Translations under genes and position numbers: made by a program
NCBI GenBank assembly: GCA_022841325.1
Contig: JALHRS010000036.1
Coordinates: forward strand, 1 to 58,657
Origin: Lysobacterales bacterium
GTDB lineage: Bacteria; Pseudomonadota; Gammaproteobacteria; Xanthomonadales; SZUA-5
Direction of reading: 5' to 3'
Length of the DNA: 58,657 nt
The notes under the pieces: model-generated
Database searches by the model: none
What the model was told of the DNA's origin: nothing
What the model saw: only the letters and a program-made list of their open reading frames with translations
Part shown: piece by piece, positions 41,538 to 49,980 of the stretch
Position numbering within the stretch: the first letter of the stretch is position 1
Layout of the letters: each line of letters starts with the position of its first letter

Positions 41538-41598
41538 GTCCAGACTTGTCTGGACGCTTCTGGGTCGGTGGTGAAAAAGCGTCCAGACAAGTCTGGAC
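41538..41598. repeat. Paired GTCCAGAC palindromes in inverted arrangement
   Basis: GTCCAGACTTGTCTGGAC (41538-41555) and GTCCAGACAAGTCTGGAC (41581-41598) are each palindromic and together make a larger inverted repeat (TAGGTCCAGACTTGTCTGGA... with ...GTCCAGACAAGTCTGGACCC). The same arrangement lies at 55164-55224; a single unit at 14951-14968. Confidence 0.85.
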
Positions 41599-41663
41599 CC
41601 ACGAAAGCGTCGAACCGGCGCCTCCGGATTCGTACCCGATGCGCAGCCAGGGCTTGCCCCGCT

Positions 41664-43067
41664 TCACTCAAAACCATCGAAGAACAGGCGGTCGTAGGCT
41701 TCGGCGGTCAACTCGATGGTATGGACCGGCTGCAAGCCGTCGGCGTTGCTGAAACTGATCGAGGTCATGGTAGTCAGCGGCGCTCCGGCATTGGCCGAAC
41801 TGGCGGTAAAACCGAAGGTGTACTGACAACTGGCGTTGACCGCCAGGGTTGTCGGACAATTGTTGCTGGCGGTGAATGGCGAGCCGACACTGCCGCCAAG
41901 AAAGCCGCTGACCGGCAGCCGCGTGGTGTTGGTGACCGTGACCTGGGTCGAGATCGATGTGCCAACCCGAACCTGACCGAAGTTGAGACGCCGCGGCGAA
42001 ACGCGCCCGACTTCGCCGGCGCCGATACCGCTGACATTGATGGGCACGTTCTGGCTGGCACCGGTACGGCTGAACAGGAAAGCTGTGCTGTCGCTGATCG
42101 CCCCGGTGGTCAGCGGACGAAAGAAGCTGTTGACGGTGCAGGTCGAGCCGGCATTTACCGTCGACGAGCTGCAACCGTTGCCTGTCGGCGCCTGATTCAG
42201 GAAGCTGCTGCCGAAGCCGAATCCGCCGCCCGCAACATTCAGCTGGGTGGCGCCGAGATTGGTGAACTGCACTTCGGTGCGCAGTTCGTCGCCGATGACC
42301 ACGCTGCCGAAATCCAGGGCCACCGGGCGCAGCGACACCAGGTTGACGGTATCGACGCCGACGCCCTGCAGGCTGATCGGGAAGTTCCCGGTCACCGCGG
42401 GGGCGTCCGTCTGCGTGCCGATGGCCGTCGAGGCACTGGCGGCACCGAGCTGGCTGGGGGTGAAGGACATGTCGTAGTAGCAGCTGCCATAGGCGGGCAG
42501 CGTGCCCGTGCAGGTACCTGCGCCACTGCTGAAGCCGCCACCGCTCACTCCACCGCCACCCGGACTCAGTGGCGTTGAATCGAGATTGCGCACGTACACG
42601 CGCACGCTGCGGGTGCTGCCGAGCAACTGCTCGCCGAAATTGATCACCCGCGGACCGACGTGCGCTGCGGCTGCGGTGCCGGTGCCGGTGAAGCTCAGGT
42701 TGACCGACTGCACCTGCGCACCCTGGGTGAACTGGATCTGGGTGGCGTCGTTGAGGGTGCTGCCGCTGCCATCGGGCGGACGAATGGAGTAAGGCACCGT
42801 GCACGTAGCGCCGGGCGCAATGCTGCCCGCGCATGGCGACCCGAAGACGAAGAAGCCCTGGAATCCGCTGAAGCCGCCACCGGCGTAAGTCACCGTGCTG
42901 CCGGTGAGATTGCGCAGCGAAACCTGCACCGTGGCCGTCGCACCCGTGCGCACCGGACCAAAATCAACGAATACCGGACCGACGTTGACCAGCTTGGGCT
43001 GGAATACTTGAGCCTGAAGCGGACCGGCGAGCACCATCAACAAGGACAGCAGGTAGCAGACACGCAT
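41664..43067 (-). CDS. Secreted ASH/choice-of-anchor D repeat protein with DGFE tail
   Basis: 467 residues from ATG 43067 (TGGAG upstream), with signal peptide YLLSLLMVLAGPLQAQ. Four Ig-like repeats follow, each opening with a 'P-x-x-V/L-x-F-G-x-V/Q-x-x-G-x-x-x-x-x-V' strand (VFVDFGPVRTGATATVQV; RVINFGEQLLGSTRSVRV; ALDFGSVVIGDELRTEV; RLNFGQVRVGTSISTQV) and a pair of cysteines, the signs of ASPM/SPD-2/hydin-like 'choice-of-anchor D' domains. It ends YDRLFFDGFE, the same tail as in two other secreted proteins of this window. The extended upstream frame holds no protein-like text. Probably a surface or released structural protein. Confidence 0.87.
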   Translation of the reverse strand: MRVCYLLSLLMVLAGPLQAQVFQPKLVNVGPVFVDFGPVRTGATATVQVSLRNLTGSTVTYAGGGFSGFQGFFVFGSPCAGSIAPGATCTVPYSIRPPDGSGSTLNDATQIQFTQGAQVQSVNLSFTGTGTAAAAHVGPRVINFGEQLLGSTRSVRVYVRNLDSTPLSPGGGGVSGGGFSSGAGTCTGTLPAYGSCYYDMSFTPSQLGAASASTAIGTQTDAPAVTGNFPISLQGVGVDTVNLVSLRPVALDFGSVVIGDELRTEVQFTNLGATQLNVAGGGFGFGSSFLNQAPTGNGCSSSTVNAGSTCTVNSFFRPLTTGAISDSTAFLFSRTGASQNVPINVSGIGAGEVGRVSPRRLNFGQVRVGTSISTQVTVTNTTRLPVSGFLGGSVGSPFTASNNCPTTLAVNASCQYTFGFTASSANAGAPLTTMTSISFSNADGLQPVHTIELTAEAYDRLFFDGFE

Positions 43068-43328
43068 CGCGGACTCCAGTGGCGGGCACCGAGCGCCGCC
43101 TTGATCGAAGGCCAGCGCGACCGCAATCGCGCATGGCTTGGGCGGTGGCCACACCCATGGCGCCGTTCGCGGCGTGTGTTGCTGACCACACCGCGAAACG
43201 ACAGCCACAACCATGACACCGTGTTTCCCCTGTGAAGTTCAAACGCGGTACGCGACCTGAAAGGGACAGCGATCCCACCCGATCCTGACCGGCATCCGTC
43301 TCGGGCGGGCTGCGATCAGGCGGCAGGC

Positions 43329-45662
43329 CTATTTCGCAATCAACAGCAGCAGCGAACGCCCCTGCACGCCATAGACGGTCCACTCGCCGCCGATGAAGGC
43401 CTCTGAACCCGGCAGTGCCACAGCATTCGGACCTTCGTTCCAGGTGGCGGTGTCGGTGACGCGATACCACTGCTTGCCGGCGCCGGGCCAGGGCAGCGTG
43501 AAGTTCACCATGCCCGACCAGCCGTTGTAGGCGACATAGATGGCGCTGGCCGGGTCGCCGAACTCGCTGCCGTCGATGCGCCAGGCGATGGCGTGGTTGT
43601 TGGCGTTGTTGAAATAGGCCGCGTCGGCGACGCCGCCGTCGGGCTTGAACCAGCGCAGCTGTTCCATGACGTTGCCATTGGTATCGCTGGCCGAATAGAA
43701 GTTCAGTGGGCGCAGCGCCGGATGCGCCTTGCGGAAGGCGATCAAGCGGCTGGTGTAGGTCTGGTGATTGGTTTCATTGCTGTCGAGCGACCAGTCCAGC
43801 CAGTTGGCGGCGGAATCGAGGTTGTAGACATTGTTGTTGCCGAACTGGGTGCGCAGCATCTCGTCGCCGCCGGTGATCATCGGCACGCCGGCGCTCAGCA
43901 TCATGAAAGCCAGACCGGTGCGCGCAGCCTTGCGCTGATCGACTGCAATACCGGCCTGATCCCAGCTGTGATTGCTGTCGTCACCCCCATCGGACGGGCC
44001 AAAAGGCCAGGGCTGGTTGTTCTGCTTGCTGTTGTAGGCGTACAGATCGCGCAGCGTGAAACCGTCGTGCGCCACCATGAAATTCACCGAATGCCAGGGC
44101 TTGCGGCCGTCATCGCCGTAGAGATCCGAGGAGCCCGCGAAGCGACTGGCCAGCTCGCCCGGGGTGACGGTCTCCACGCCCATCTGGTTCTGCTTCTTGC
44201 GCAGGGCGTCGCGGTACTTGCCGTTCCACTCGGCCCAGCCCGAGGGGAAGCCGCCGACCTGATAGGAATTGCCGCCGATGGCCCAGGGCTCGGCAATATG
44301 ATCGACACCGCTGCCACCGCCAGCCGCCCGCGGCGGCAGCTCGTTGACGATGCGGTTGAGGGCATTGCCGGCGTCCATCTTGTCGAAATTGAAACAGCCG
44401 TGCTGACAGGTGTTGCCGAGCACCGAGGCCAGGTCGTAGCGGAAGCCGTCTACACCCAGGCTGTCGCGCCAGTAGGCCAGCGAATCGATGATCAGGTTCT
44501 GGGCAATGGGGTTGCGGGTGTTGTAGTTGCCGCCGACGCCGGTGTTGTCCCAGGAATACTTGAGATCGCTGGTCAGCGAGTAGTAGGTGGGATTATCCAG
44601 GCCGCGCCAGGACTGGATGTTGTACACCGTGAGGCCATCGCTGCCGCCCCAGGCGCCGCCTTCGCCGGTGTGGTTGTAGACCACATCGATGTAGACCTTG
44701 ATACCGGCGTCGTGGAAGGCCTTGACCATCGCCCGCCATTCGCGGGTCGGGCCGCCGGGTGTCTTGTCGGAGGAATAGCGGCGATCCGGGGCAAAGTAGT
44801 TCAGGGTCATGTAGCCCCAGTAGTTGTCGCCGGCGGTTGAGGTCGGATTGACGTCATTGCTGTCGTTCTGGGTTTCCTGCACCGGCAGGAACTCGACGGC
44901 AGTGACCCCGAGGCTGGCGAGGTAGCCAGCCTTCAGCGCGGCTCCCGCATAGGTGCCGCGCAGTGCAGTCGGCACCGTGGTGTCGCTCTTGGTCAGACCG
45001 CGGACATGCACCTCGTAAACGACATCATCTTTCAAGGCGCGCGTGGGCTTGGTGCCGGTCGACACCGTGATCGGCGCCAGCACGATGCCCTTGGGCGCGC
45101 AGGCTCCGCTGTCCTTGTTGCGATGGCTGGCGCCGCTGGCATAGATCGTACCGTCGGTGCAGCTGGGCGTGTTCGGATCCTGGCTCATTTCCAGCGCATA
45201 AGGGTCCAGCAGCAGCTTGTTCGGATTGAAGCGGTTGCCGCTGTTGTCGACATCGCTGATGAAGCCGGTGGCGCTGCCCTTGGTCCAGGCGCTGCTGTAG
45301 GTCCAGTTCGGACCCCAGGCGCGATAGCCGTAGTAGACGGTGCCGGTCAGGCCGTAGCTGTTCTTCAGCGTGGCCACCGATGCCGTCTTCGACCAGACCT
45401 GGGTGGCGGCATCCCTGGTCAACACGTACCTGACCACTTCCTGCGCCCCCGAGGGCGTCTTGTAGAGCCAGACCTCGATGCGCGTGGCGCGCGAGGAATA
45501 GACCCGGAAGCTGATGTTGGCCTGGCTGGCGTCGTACCTGGCGCCGAGGTTGTGGGTGTTGATCGCGGCCGAGGCCAGCGTGGCGCCGAGCGCGCACAGT
45601 AGCAGCAAAACGGACAGGCACAGGCGCACGGCGCCGGCAGAGCGCAGCTTCAGAACAGTCAC
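43329..45662 (-). CDS. Secreted isoamylase (GH13_11 glycogen/starch debranching enzyme)
   Basis: 777 residues from a GTG at 45662, decided by the strong GGAGG 6 nt upstream and the signal peptide (LCLSVLLLLCALGATLASA). It hydrolyses alpha-1,6 branch points of amylopectin and glycogen outside the cytoplasm. An N-terminal Ig-like CBM48 domain is followed by the barrel: region I DVVYNH, II GFRYDLASVLG (nucleophile Asp), III AEPWAIGGNSYQVGG (acid/base Glu), IV VAHDGF, and GPSDGG and GGDEMLRTQFGNNNVYNLDSAANW, matching Pseudomonas-type isoamylase closely. It shares an operator-like site with the CGTase-like enzyme and acts on the same substrates. Confidence 0.94.
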   Translation of the reverse strand: MTVLKLRSAGAVRLCLSVLLLLCALGATLASAAINTHNLGARYDASQANISFRVYSSRATRIEVWLYKTPSGAQEVVRYVLTRDAATQVWSKTASVATLKNSYGLTGTVYYGYRAWGPNWTYSSAWTKGSATGFISDVDNSGNRFNPNKLLLDPYALEMSQDPNTPSCTDGTIYASGASHRNKDSGACAPKGIVLAPITVSTGTKPTRALKDDVVYEVHVRGLTKSDTTVPTALRGTYAGAALKAGYLASLGVTAVEFLPVQETQNDSNDVNPTSTAGDNYWGYMTLNYFAPDRRYSSDKTPGGPTREWRAMVKAFHDAGIKVYIDVVYNHTGEGGAWGGSDGLTVYNIQSWRGLDNPTYYSLTSDLKYSWDNTGVGGNYNTRNPIAQNLIIDSLAYWRDSLGVDGFRYDLASVLGNTCQHGCFNFDKMDAGNALNRIVNELPPRAAGGGSGVDHIAEPWAIGGNSYQVGGFPSGWAEWNGKYRDALRKKQNQMGVETVTPGELASRFAGSSDLYGDDGRKPWHSVNFMVAHDGFTLRDLYAYNSKQNNQPWPFGPSDGGDDSNHSWDQAGIAVDQRKAARTGLAFMMLSAGVPMITGGDEMLRTQFGNNNVYNLDSAANWLDWSLDSNETNHQTYTSRLIAFRKAHPALRPLNFYSASDTNGNVMEQLRWFKPDGGVADAAYFNNANNHAIAWRIDGSEFGDPASAIYVAYNGWSGMVNFTLPWPGAGKQWYRVTDTATWNEGPNAVALPGSEAFIGGEWTVYGVQGRSLLLLIAK

Positions 45663-45810
45663 GTGATTCCTCCCCAGGAAACGTCCAGTTGTCACCGCGG
45701 CCCGCTACGTCGAGCTTTCCCCAAAGCCACCGGGACTTTCACGCCCCGACCTTGCGGTGTGGCGCAATTACACGCCACTCAGTGCCAGAAAGCTGAACCC
45801 TGGCGGAATT

Positions 45811-45824
45811 TGCAAACGTATTCA
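45811..45824. promoter_or_regulatory. Putative LacI-type operator upstream of the isoamylase gene
   Basis: TGCAAACGTATTCA on the plus strand, TGAATACGTTTGCA on the coding (minus) strand. It matches the site at 24874-24887 in 13 of 14 positions and lies about 150 bp before the start codon, at a similar distance to the amylase copy. It is a less perfect palindrome than the other. Confidence 0.5.
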
Positions 45825-45972
45825 TGGGCAAAGGCGCGAGACTGGGCCGACGGACGGTAGCGAACACCCAGGAACAGCAGGTCATGGTGCGCGCACAGCG
45901 ATGTGATGCTTCTTGCTTCGCGAGCGACCAGGCAAAGGTGCTGGATGGCTTCGCTGCGCTCTTCATGAAGAC

Positions 45973-46142
45973 TTATCGCAAATTGTTGATGCGTCATTGC
46001 GAGGAGCGCTGCGACGAAGCAATCCAGAGTATCGCCGCACGCCCCTGGATTGCTTCCCCCGGATCAAGTCCGGGGTCGCAATGACGCCGGGGGTTCATGG
46101 CCATTGAGCAGCGTCAGGCCGATACCGGTGGCTCGCAATGAC
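45973..46142. repeat. Dispersed GCGTCATTGCGAGGA element, copy D (long form)
   Basis: Begins TTATCGCAAATTGTTGATGC, then GTCATTGCGAGGAGCGC, CAATCCAG...CTGGATTGC, the CCCCGGATCAAGTCCGGGG hairpin, GCAATGACGCCGGGGGTTC, and an outer end GGTGGCTCGCAATGACGCC. It is one of the most complete copies, about 170 bp. Confidence 0.75.
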
Positions 46143-46246
46143 GCCAACTGCACACTGCAGAAACTCTCACCTGTGCGCCCCAATCGCTAACCGCCAGTTG
46201 CAATCGTCTGCACCGTTGACCGCAATCTTGTAGCGCTCTTTCCCAA

Positions 46247-47182
46247 CTACCGACAGCTACGCGGTGATTCGCGGTAGACGAAGGCTTCCAGTCCGGGCTG
46301 GCCCTTGCGTGCTCGGGCACCGAGCTGGTAGCTGGTGTCGGCCCGCACCAGCAGTTCCATGGTCAACAGCTGGCCATTGCCGCCGCTGACGCGGGCGCCT
46401 TCCGGATCGGGGGGCATGCCGCGGTCAGGTTTCTTGACCTGGTCCTGTGGCGCCATGGCGGTCTCGCCGGTTCGAGTCCGAATCGCCTGCATCCGTGATT
46501 CCTGCAACATGCCCAGGCGTGGTCGCGTGCGCAGGGTCAAGACGTATTGCCCTGCCGGCAACGTCAATCGGCCGATCAGATCCACAGGCGCTGGCTTGCC
46601 ATCCACTTCCAGGATGTCGACCTTGGCGACACCACCATAGGTCTTGGCGCCGCCGCTGACGAAGCCGCAGCCGGAGGCTTCGGCCGAGGCCACGGCAGCC
46701 ACGTTCAGCGTATAGGCCGGAATCCGGATCAGATCCGCCGCGCCGTTCAGGCTCACCGGCTGCTCGCCCCGCAGCAGCTTGACCTGTAGCTGTCCGTCAT
46801 CACTGCCCAGCGCCTCCTTCAGACGCGCCACCAGGCCCTCGGCCTCGAGCATGGAATAGCCGTTGATTTCGACAATCTGGTCGCCCACTTTCAGGCCGAT
46901 GCGTTCGCCCGCGCCACCGGGTGTCAGCGCCAGCACGATCAGTCCCGTGGGTGCCGTGCTGCGCACGTCCAGCACCGCTCCGAGTTCAAATCGCTGCTGC
47001 TCGGGATGGCTGATGGCGAGCGGCTCGCCAGGTGCGCCGGCGCGGACCACCGCGTCGGCGATGGCATTGTCGACCGCGCGGCCCAGCTCCGCTTCCAGAG
47101 CACCGCGTGCATCGGTCTGGGCGTGAGCACCGAAATGAATCAGCGCCAGCGCACAGCTGATCAGGCGTAGACGGGTATGCAT
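46247..47182 (-). CDS. Exported PDZ-domain protein of unknown function
   Basis: 311 residues from ATG 47182 (AGGAG 7 nt upstream), signal peptide LRLISCALALIHFGAHAQ. A PDZ domain (about 75-140) shows the carboxylate loop region and VGDQIVEINGYSML with LQVKLLRGEQPVSL. The C-terminal half is a beta-rich domain with a GLEAFVYRESPRSCR end; a Pro-rich insert (KKPDRGMPPDPEG) occurs around residue 255. Periplasmic PDZ proteins often help in envelope stress sensing or bind peptide tails. It follows the ECF sigma/anti-sigma pair on the same strand 170 bp downstream, so regulation by that sigma factor is possible but unproven. Confidence 0.85.
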   Translation of the reverse strand: MHTRLRLISCALALIHFGAHAQTDARGALEAELGRAVDNAIADAVVRAGAPGEPLAISHPEQQRFELGAVLDVRSTAPTGLIVLALTPGGAGERIGLKVGDQIVEINGYSMLEAEGLVARLKEALGSDDGQLQVKLLRGEQPVSLNGAADLIRIPAYTLNVAAVASAEASGCGFVSGGAKTYGGVAKVDILEVDGKPAPVDLIGRLTLPAGQYVLTLRTRPRLGMLQESRMQAIRTRTGETAMAPQDQVKKPDRGMPPDPEGARVSGGNGQLLTMELLVRADTSYQLGARARKGQPGLEAFVYRESPRSCR

Positions 47183-47352
47183 GGGATTCTCCTGGTGTGG
47201 TGTGGCATGAATGAGTTGAACCCTGTTTTCGATGGATTTCGTCGTCAGACAAGGTGTGAGAAGGAGACATGGCAGCGCCATGGCGACGACGAGCAACGCA
47301 GCCTGGCGGCGAAGGACGCGGAAACAGTTAAAGGCATTTGTGACACACCACC

Positions 47353-47769
47353 CTAAATGCGAACGGTGGTGTGACGGGGTGTTTCCGGCGGCAGCGCCTG
47401 CCCGCGCAGGATCTGCTCGCGCTGTTGCCACAGCGGTGCCAGCTCGGCATCGCTGGCGCCCTCCAGCACCCGCCGCTGCAGTTCACGATCGAGCGTTCGC
47501 AGCGCGGTGGTCTGGTAACTGGCTTCCGGCGCCAACGATGGCGCAGCGTTCGGAAGGGGTGCGGGCTGATGCCAGAGCAGCACCGGCACCGCCGCCAGCA
47601 TCAGCACCGCCGCCATGGCATAGGGCCAGCGCGCCCGCGGTCGGCGTTGCCGTTTGAATTCGGCGGAATGGGCCGCCTGCAATGCCAGCCACAGCGATGG
47701 CGGCGGCGCCTCTTCCGGCAGCTGCGCCAGACGTCGACGCAGCGATTCAAGTTCGGATTCCGCGCTCAT
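47353..47769 (-). CDS. Probable anti-sigma factor (single-pass membrane protein)
   Basis: 138 residues. N-terminal helical part (SESELESLRRRLAQLPEEAPPPSLWLALQAAHS), a basic stretch and one transmembrane helix (YAMAAVLMLAAVPVLLW, about 50-66), then an outer helical part (LDRELQRRVLEGASDAELAPLWQQREQILRG). It overlaps the sigma-factor gene by 4 nt (ATGA), the usual arrangement for an ECF sigma factor and its anti-sigma. No zinc motif (HxxxCxxC) is seen, so it would be a non-zinc type. The assignment rests on context and topology. Confidence 0.75.
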   Translation of the reverse strand: MSAESELESLRRRLAQLPEEAPPPSLWLALQAAHSAEFKRQRRPRARWPYAMAAVLMLAAVPVLLWHQPAPLPNAAPSLAPEASYQTTALRTLDRELQRRVLEGASDAELAPLWQQREQILRGQALPPETPRHTTVRI

Positions 47770-48302
47770 TCGAATGCCTCCGAGTTCAATTTCAACCGGG
47801 CCAGGGCCCGCGACAGCAGCGATTTCGACCAGCTCTCGCTGCGCCCGTAGCGTTCGGCGAGTTCCTTGTGCGACCAGCCCTCCATCAGGGCCAGCCAGAG
47901 CACGCTGCGGGCAATCGGACTGAGCTCGGCCAGCGCTGCGGCCAGATCCAGCGCCCGGCCGTGATCAGTGCCTGCGGCCGGCAGCTCGGCCAGTTCGTCG
48001 AGGTCCACGGTGGGGCGCTCGCGCCGCAGGTGATCGATGGCCAGATTGGCGGTGATGCGTTTCAGCCAGGGCCCCAGCGCCGCGCCGTCGCGGAAACCGC
48101 TGAGGCCCCGGAGCGCGCGCAGAAAAGTCTCCTGGGTCAGATCCTCGGCATGGCTGCGGCAGCCGCCCAGGCGCAGCGCCAGGGTGTACACGGCCGGGGA
48201 GTGGCGCAGATACAGCGCGGCAAAGGCGCCGTGATCACCCGTCCTGGCCAGTGCCAGCCAGGCGTGATCGGAGTCGTGGTCGTGGGCAAATGGCGGGTTC
48301 AT
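47766..48302 (-). CDS. ECF-family RNA polymerase sigma factor
   Basis: 178 residues. Sigma region 2: HAWLALARTGDHGAFAALYLRHSPAVYTLALR and then AEDLTQETFLRALRGLSGF, with the DLTQETFLRAL core that contacts RNA polymerase and the -10. Region 4: LSPIARSVLWLALMEGWSHKELAERYGRSESWSKSLLSRALARLK, the helix-turn-helix for the -35. It redirects RNA polymerase, probably in envelope stress, and its activity should be held by the membrane anti-sigma gene that overlaps its 3' end. A TATAGC box 5 nt before the ATG hints at a leaderless transcript. Confidence 0.93.
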   Translation of the reverse strand: MNPPFAHDHDSDHAWLALARTGDHGAFAALYLRHSPAVYTLALRLGGCRSHAEDLTQETFLRALRGLSGFRDGAALGPWLKRITANLAIDHLRRERPTVDLDELAELPAAGTDHGRALDLAAALAELSPIARSVLWLALMEGWSHKELAERYGRSESWSKSLLSRALARLKLNSEAFE

Positions 48303-48369
48303 GGTCAGCTATACGGTCGCAGGGACTGTTTCGTCGCAACACGCCATGAGCCCATGGCGCGTTTTCTGG

Positions 48370-48460
48370 ATGCGTCATTGCGAGGAACGCAGTGACGAAG
48401 CAATCCAGTGCGTCTGGGGTGGTGTATCTGGATTGCTCTGCTACGCCCTCCATGAACCGT
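48370..48460. repeat. Dispersed GCGTCATTGCGAGGA element, copy E
   Basis: GGATGCGTCATTGCGAGGAA, GAAGCAATCCAG...CTGGATTGCTC with a variant middle. The outer end GTGGCTCGCAATGACGCC reappears near 48590-48608, so the element may have been interrupted by the palindrome at 48484-48556. Confidence 0.65.
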
Positions 48461-48483
48461 CATTAGCTTTTCAATCGGCGGGT

Positions 48484-48556
48484 GTAGGTTGGGCTAAGCG
48501 CAGCGTGCCCAACACCGGCTTCCATTGTTGGGCACGCTGCGCTTAGCCCAACCTAC
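48484..48556. repeat. Perfect 31-bp inverted repeat (GTAGGTTGGGCTAAGCG family)
   Basis: Arms at 48484-48514 and 48526-48556 with an 11-bp loop. This is the common bacterial dispersed palindrome GTAGGTTGGGCTAAGCGCAG. It lies between the ECF operon and the NADAR gene, and seems inserted inside element copy E. Confidence 0.85.
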
Positions 48557-48664
48557 GATTCATGGCTCGTGGGCAGTTTCGGGTCGCAAAAGGTGGCTCG
48601 CAATGACGCCCGGATTCATGGCCCACGCGCACCGTCGTAACGATACAGATGCCCCGCAACGATA

Positions 48665-49303
48665 ATGGATCAGACGCAGGCCGGTCGGATCGGCGATCAT
48701 CCATCCATGCAAGCCGCCCAAAGCCTCGACGAACTCAAACGCCAGATTCACGCCGGCGTCCGCTTCCCGCATCTCTATTTCTGGAGCCACGAAGGGCCAG
48801 CTGATCGGGACATGGGCAAGAGCTGCCTGAGTCAGTGGTATCCGGCGCGCTTTCGCGTTGATTCGGTGGCCTACGCCAGCGCCGAGCACTACATGATGGC
48901 CGAGAAGGCGCGCTGCTTTGGCGATTCAGGCAAACGCCGGCAGATTCTGGCGGCGACCACGCCCGCCGCCGCCAAGGCGCTGGGTCGTGAAGTGGGCAAC
49001 TTCGATGCGGAACGCTGGAGCAAGGCACGCATCGAGATCGTGATCGCCGGCAATCTGGCCAAGTTCGCCCAGAACCCGGCGCTGGGCGCCTTTCTGATCG
49101 CAACCGGCGACCAGATTCTGGTCGAAGCCAGTCCGGTCGACCTGATCTGGGGCATCGGTCTCGCCGAAAACGATCCTGCCGCGGCAGACCCCTGGGCCTG
49201 GCGTGGCGAGAACCTGCTCGGCTTCGCGCTGATGGCGGTGCGCGAGAAACTCATCGCCGGACAAGCCCACGATCACGGCCACGGCTGGCAGCTGGGGGAG
49301 TAG
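48665..49303 (+). CDS. NADAR-family (YbiA-like) N-glycosidase
   Basis: Up to 212 residues; ATG 48707 (MQAAQSLDEL) is an equally good start and fits a GATAAT -10 box at 48661-48666. The NADAR core is clear: FWSHEGPADRDMGKSCLSQWYP, SVAYASAEHYMMAEKARCFGD, REVGNFDAERWSKARIEIVI and SPVDLIWGIGLAENDPAA. In E. coli YbiA the family cleaves riboflavin-pathway intermediates, and other NADAR proteins remove ADP-ribose from nucleic acid. It stands alone, surrounded by repeats; no DarT-like toxin gene is adjacent. Confidence 0.92.
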   Translation: MDQTQAGRIGDHPSMQAAQSLDELKRQIHAGVRFPHLYFWSHEGPADRDMGKSCLSQWYPARFRVDSVAYASAEHYMMAEKARCFGDSGKRRQILAATTPAAAKALGREVGNFDAERWSKARIEIVIAGNLAKFAQNPALGAFLIATGDQILVEASPVDLIWGIGLAENDPAAADPWAWRGENLLGFALMAVREKLIAGQAHDHGHGWQLGE

Positions 49304-49455
49304 GTCAGGTTGGCCCGCAGGGCCTGGGTGACATCGGGAGCTGGCACCAGGCCGCTTGGCGACAACATGATCTGCTTTCGACAGCGTTCACCGGATCCTG
49401 AGCCCTGTGCGCCGACATTGATTAGACTCTGGACATCGCAGACCAGGTGCCCGAG
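49304..49455. other. Spacer with a weak GTCACGT-type palindrome
   Basis: Short spacer; TAGGTCAGGTTGGCCCGCAG near 49303-49325 resembles the repeats at 23.7 and 35.8 kb. TTAGACT near 49420 may be the -10 box of the next gene. Confidence 0.35.
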
Positions 49456-49980
49456 ATGAAATCGCTGATCGACCAGCTGGCCAACTACGCCAGCTATCAC
49501 CGTGACACGCGCAACATCGCCACCCACTTTGCCGGCATTCCGATGATCGTGCTGGCCGTTGCCGTCCTGCTCTCACGCCCGGCCTTGCTGATCAACGGCA
49601 TCGCGCTGTCGCCAGCGGTACTGCTCAGTCTGATCGCGATCGGCTACTACGCGGCGCTGGACCTGCGCTACGGCATGGTCATGGGCGTACTGTTTGCAGC
49701 CATGCTGTGGCTCGCGCACTGGCTGGCCTGGCAGTCCATCGCCTACTGGCTGTCCGCCGGCATCGGTCTGTTCGTGATCGGCTGGATACTGCAGTTTCGC
49801 GGTCATCATTACGAAGGTCGCAAACCCGCCTTCGTGGATGATCTGATGGGCCTGGCCATCGGCCCGCTGTTCGTCCTCGCCGAAGCCGGATTCCTGCTCG
49901 GGCTGCGAGGCGAGGTGCGTGCGGCCATCGAGGAACGGGCCGGGCCAACCCGCACTGGCAAGCCCTCCGCAGTGGATTGA
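49456..49980 (+). CDS. Mpo1-like (DUF962/YGL010w) membrane protein
   Basis: 174 residues from ATG 49456. Family traits: LANYASYHRDTRNIATHFAGIPMIV at the N terminus with the conserved N-x-x-x-H-x-x-G-x-P signature; four membrane helices (IVLAVAVLLS, LSLIAIGYYAALDL, VLFAAMLWLAHWLA, YWLSAGIGLFVIGWILQFRGHHYEGRKPAFVDD with HHYEG-x-x-P). Yeast Mpo1 is an Fe2+-dependent dioxygenase of 2-hydroxy fatty acids; the bacterial members are unproven. A long antisense or downstream frame at 49977 does not look like a gene. Confidence 0.85.
   Translation: MKSLIDQLANYASYHRDTRNIATHFAGIPMIVLAVAVLLSRPALLINGIALSPAVLLSLIAIGYYAALDLRYGMVMGVLFAAMLWLAHWLAWQSIAYWLSAGIGLFVIGWILQFRGHHYEGRKPAFVDDLMGLAIGPLFVLAEAGFLLGLRGEVRAAIEERAGPTRTGKPSAVD

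Larger units (their letters stand above)
45663..46246. other. Intergenic region with operator and repeat element copy D
   Basis: No gene seen. It holds the operator-like site (45811-45824) and, from about 45973, a dispersed repeat element (next entries). Bases 45825-45970 show nothing recognisable. Confidence 0.6.

Noticed and set aside
43593..44840. 415-residue plus-strand ORF in the isoamylase gene
   Set aside because: Antisense to isoamylase, Val/Ala/Gly-rich, no domain.
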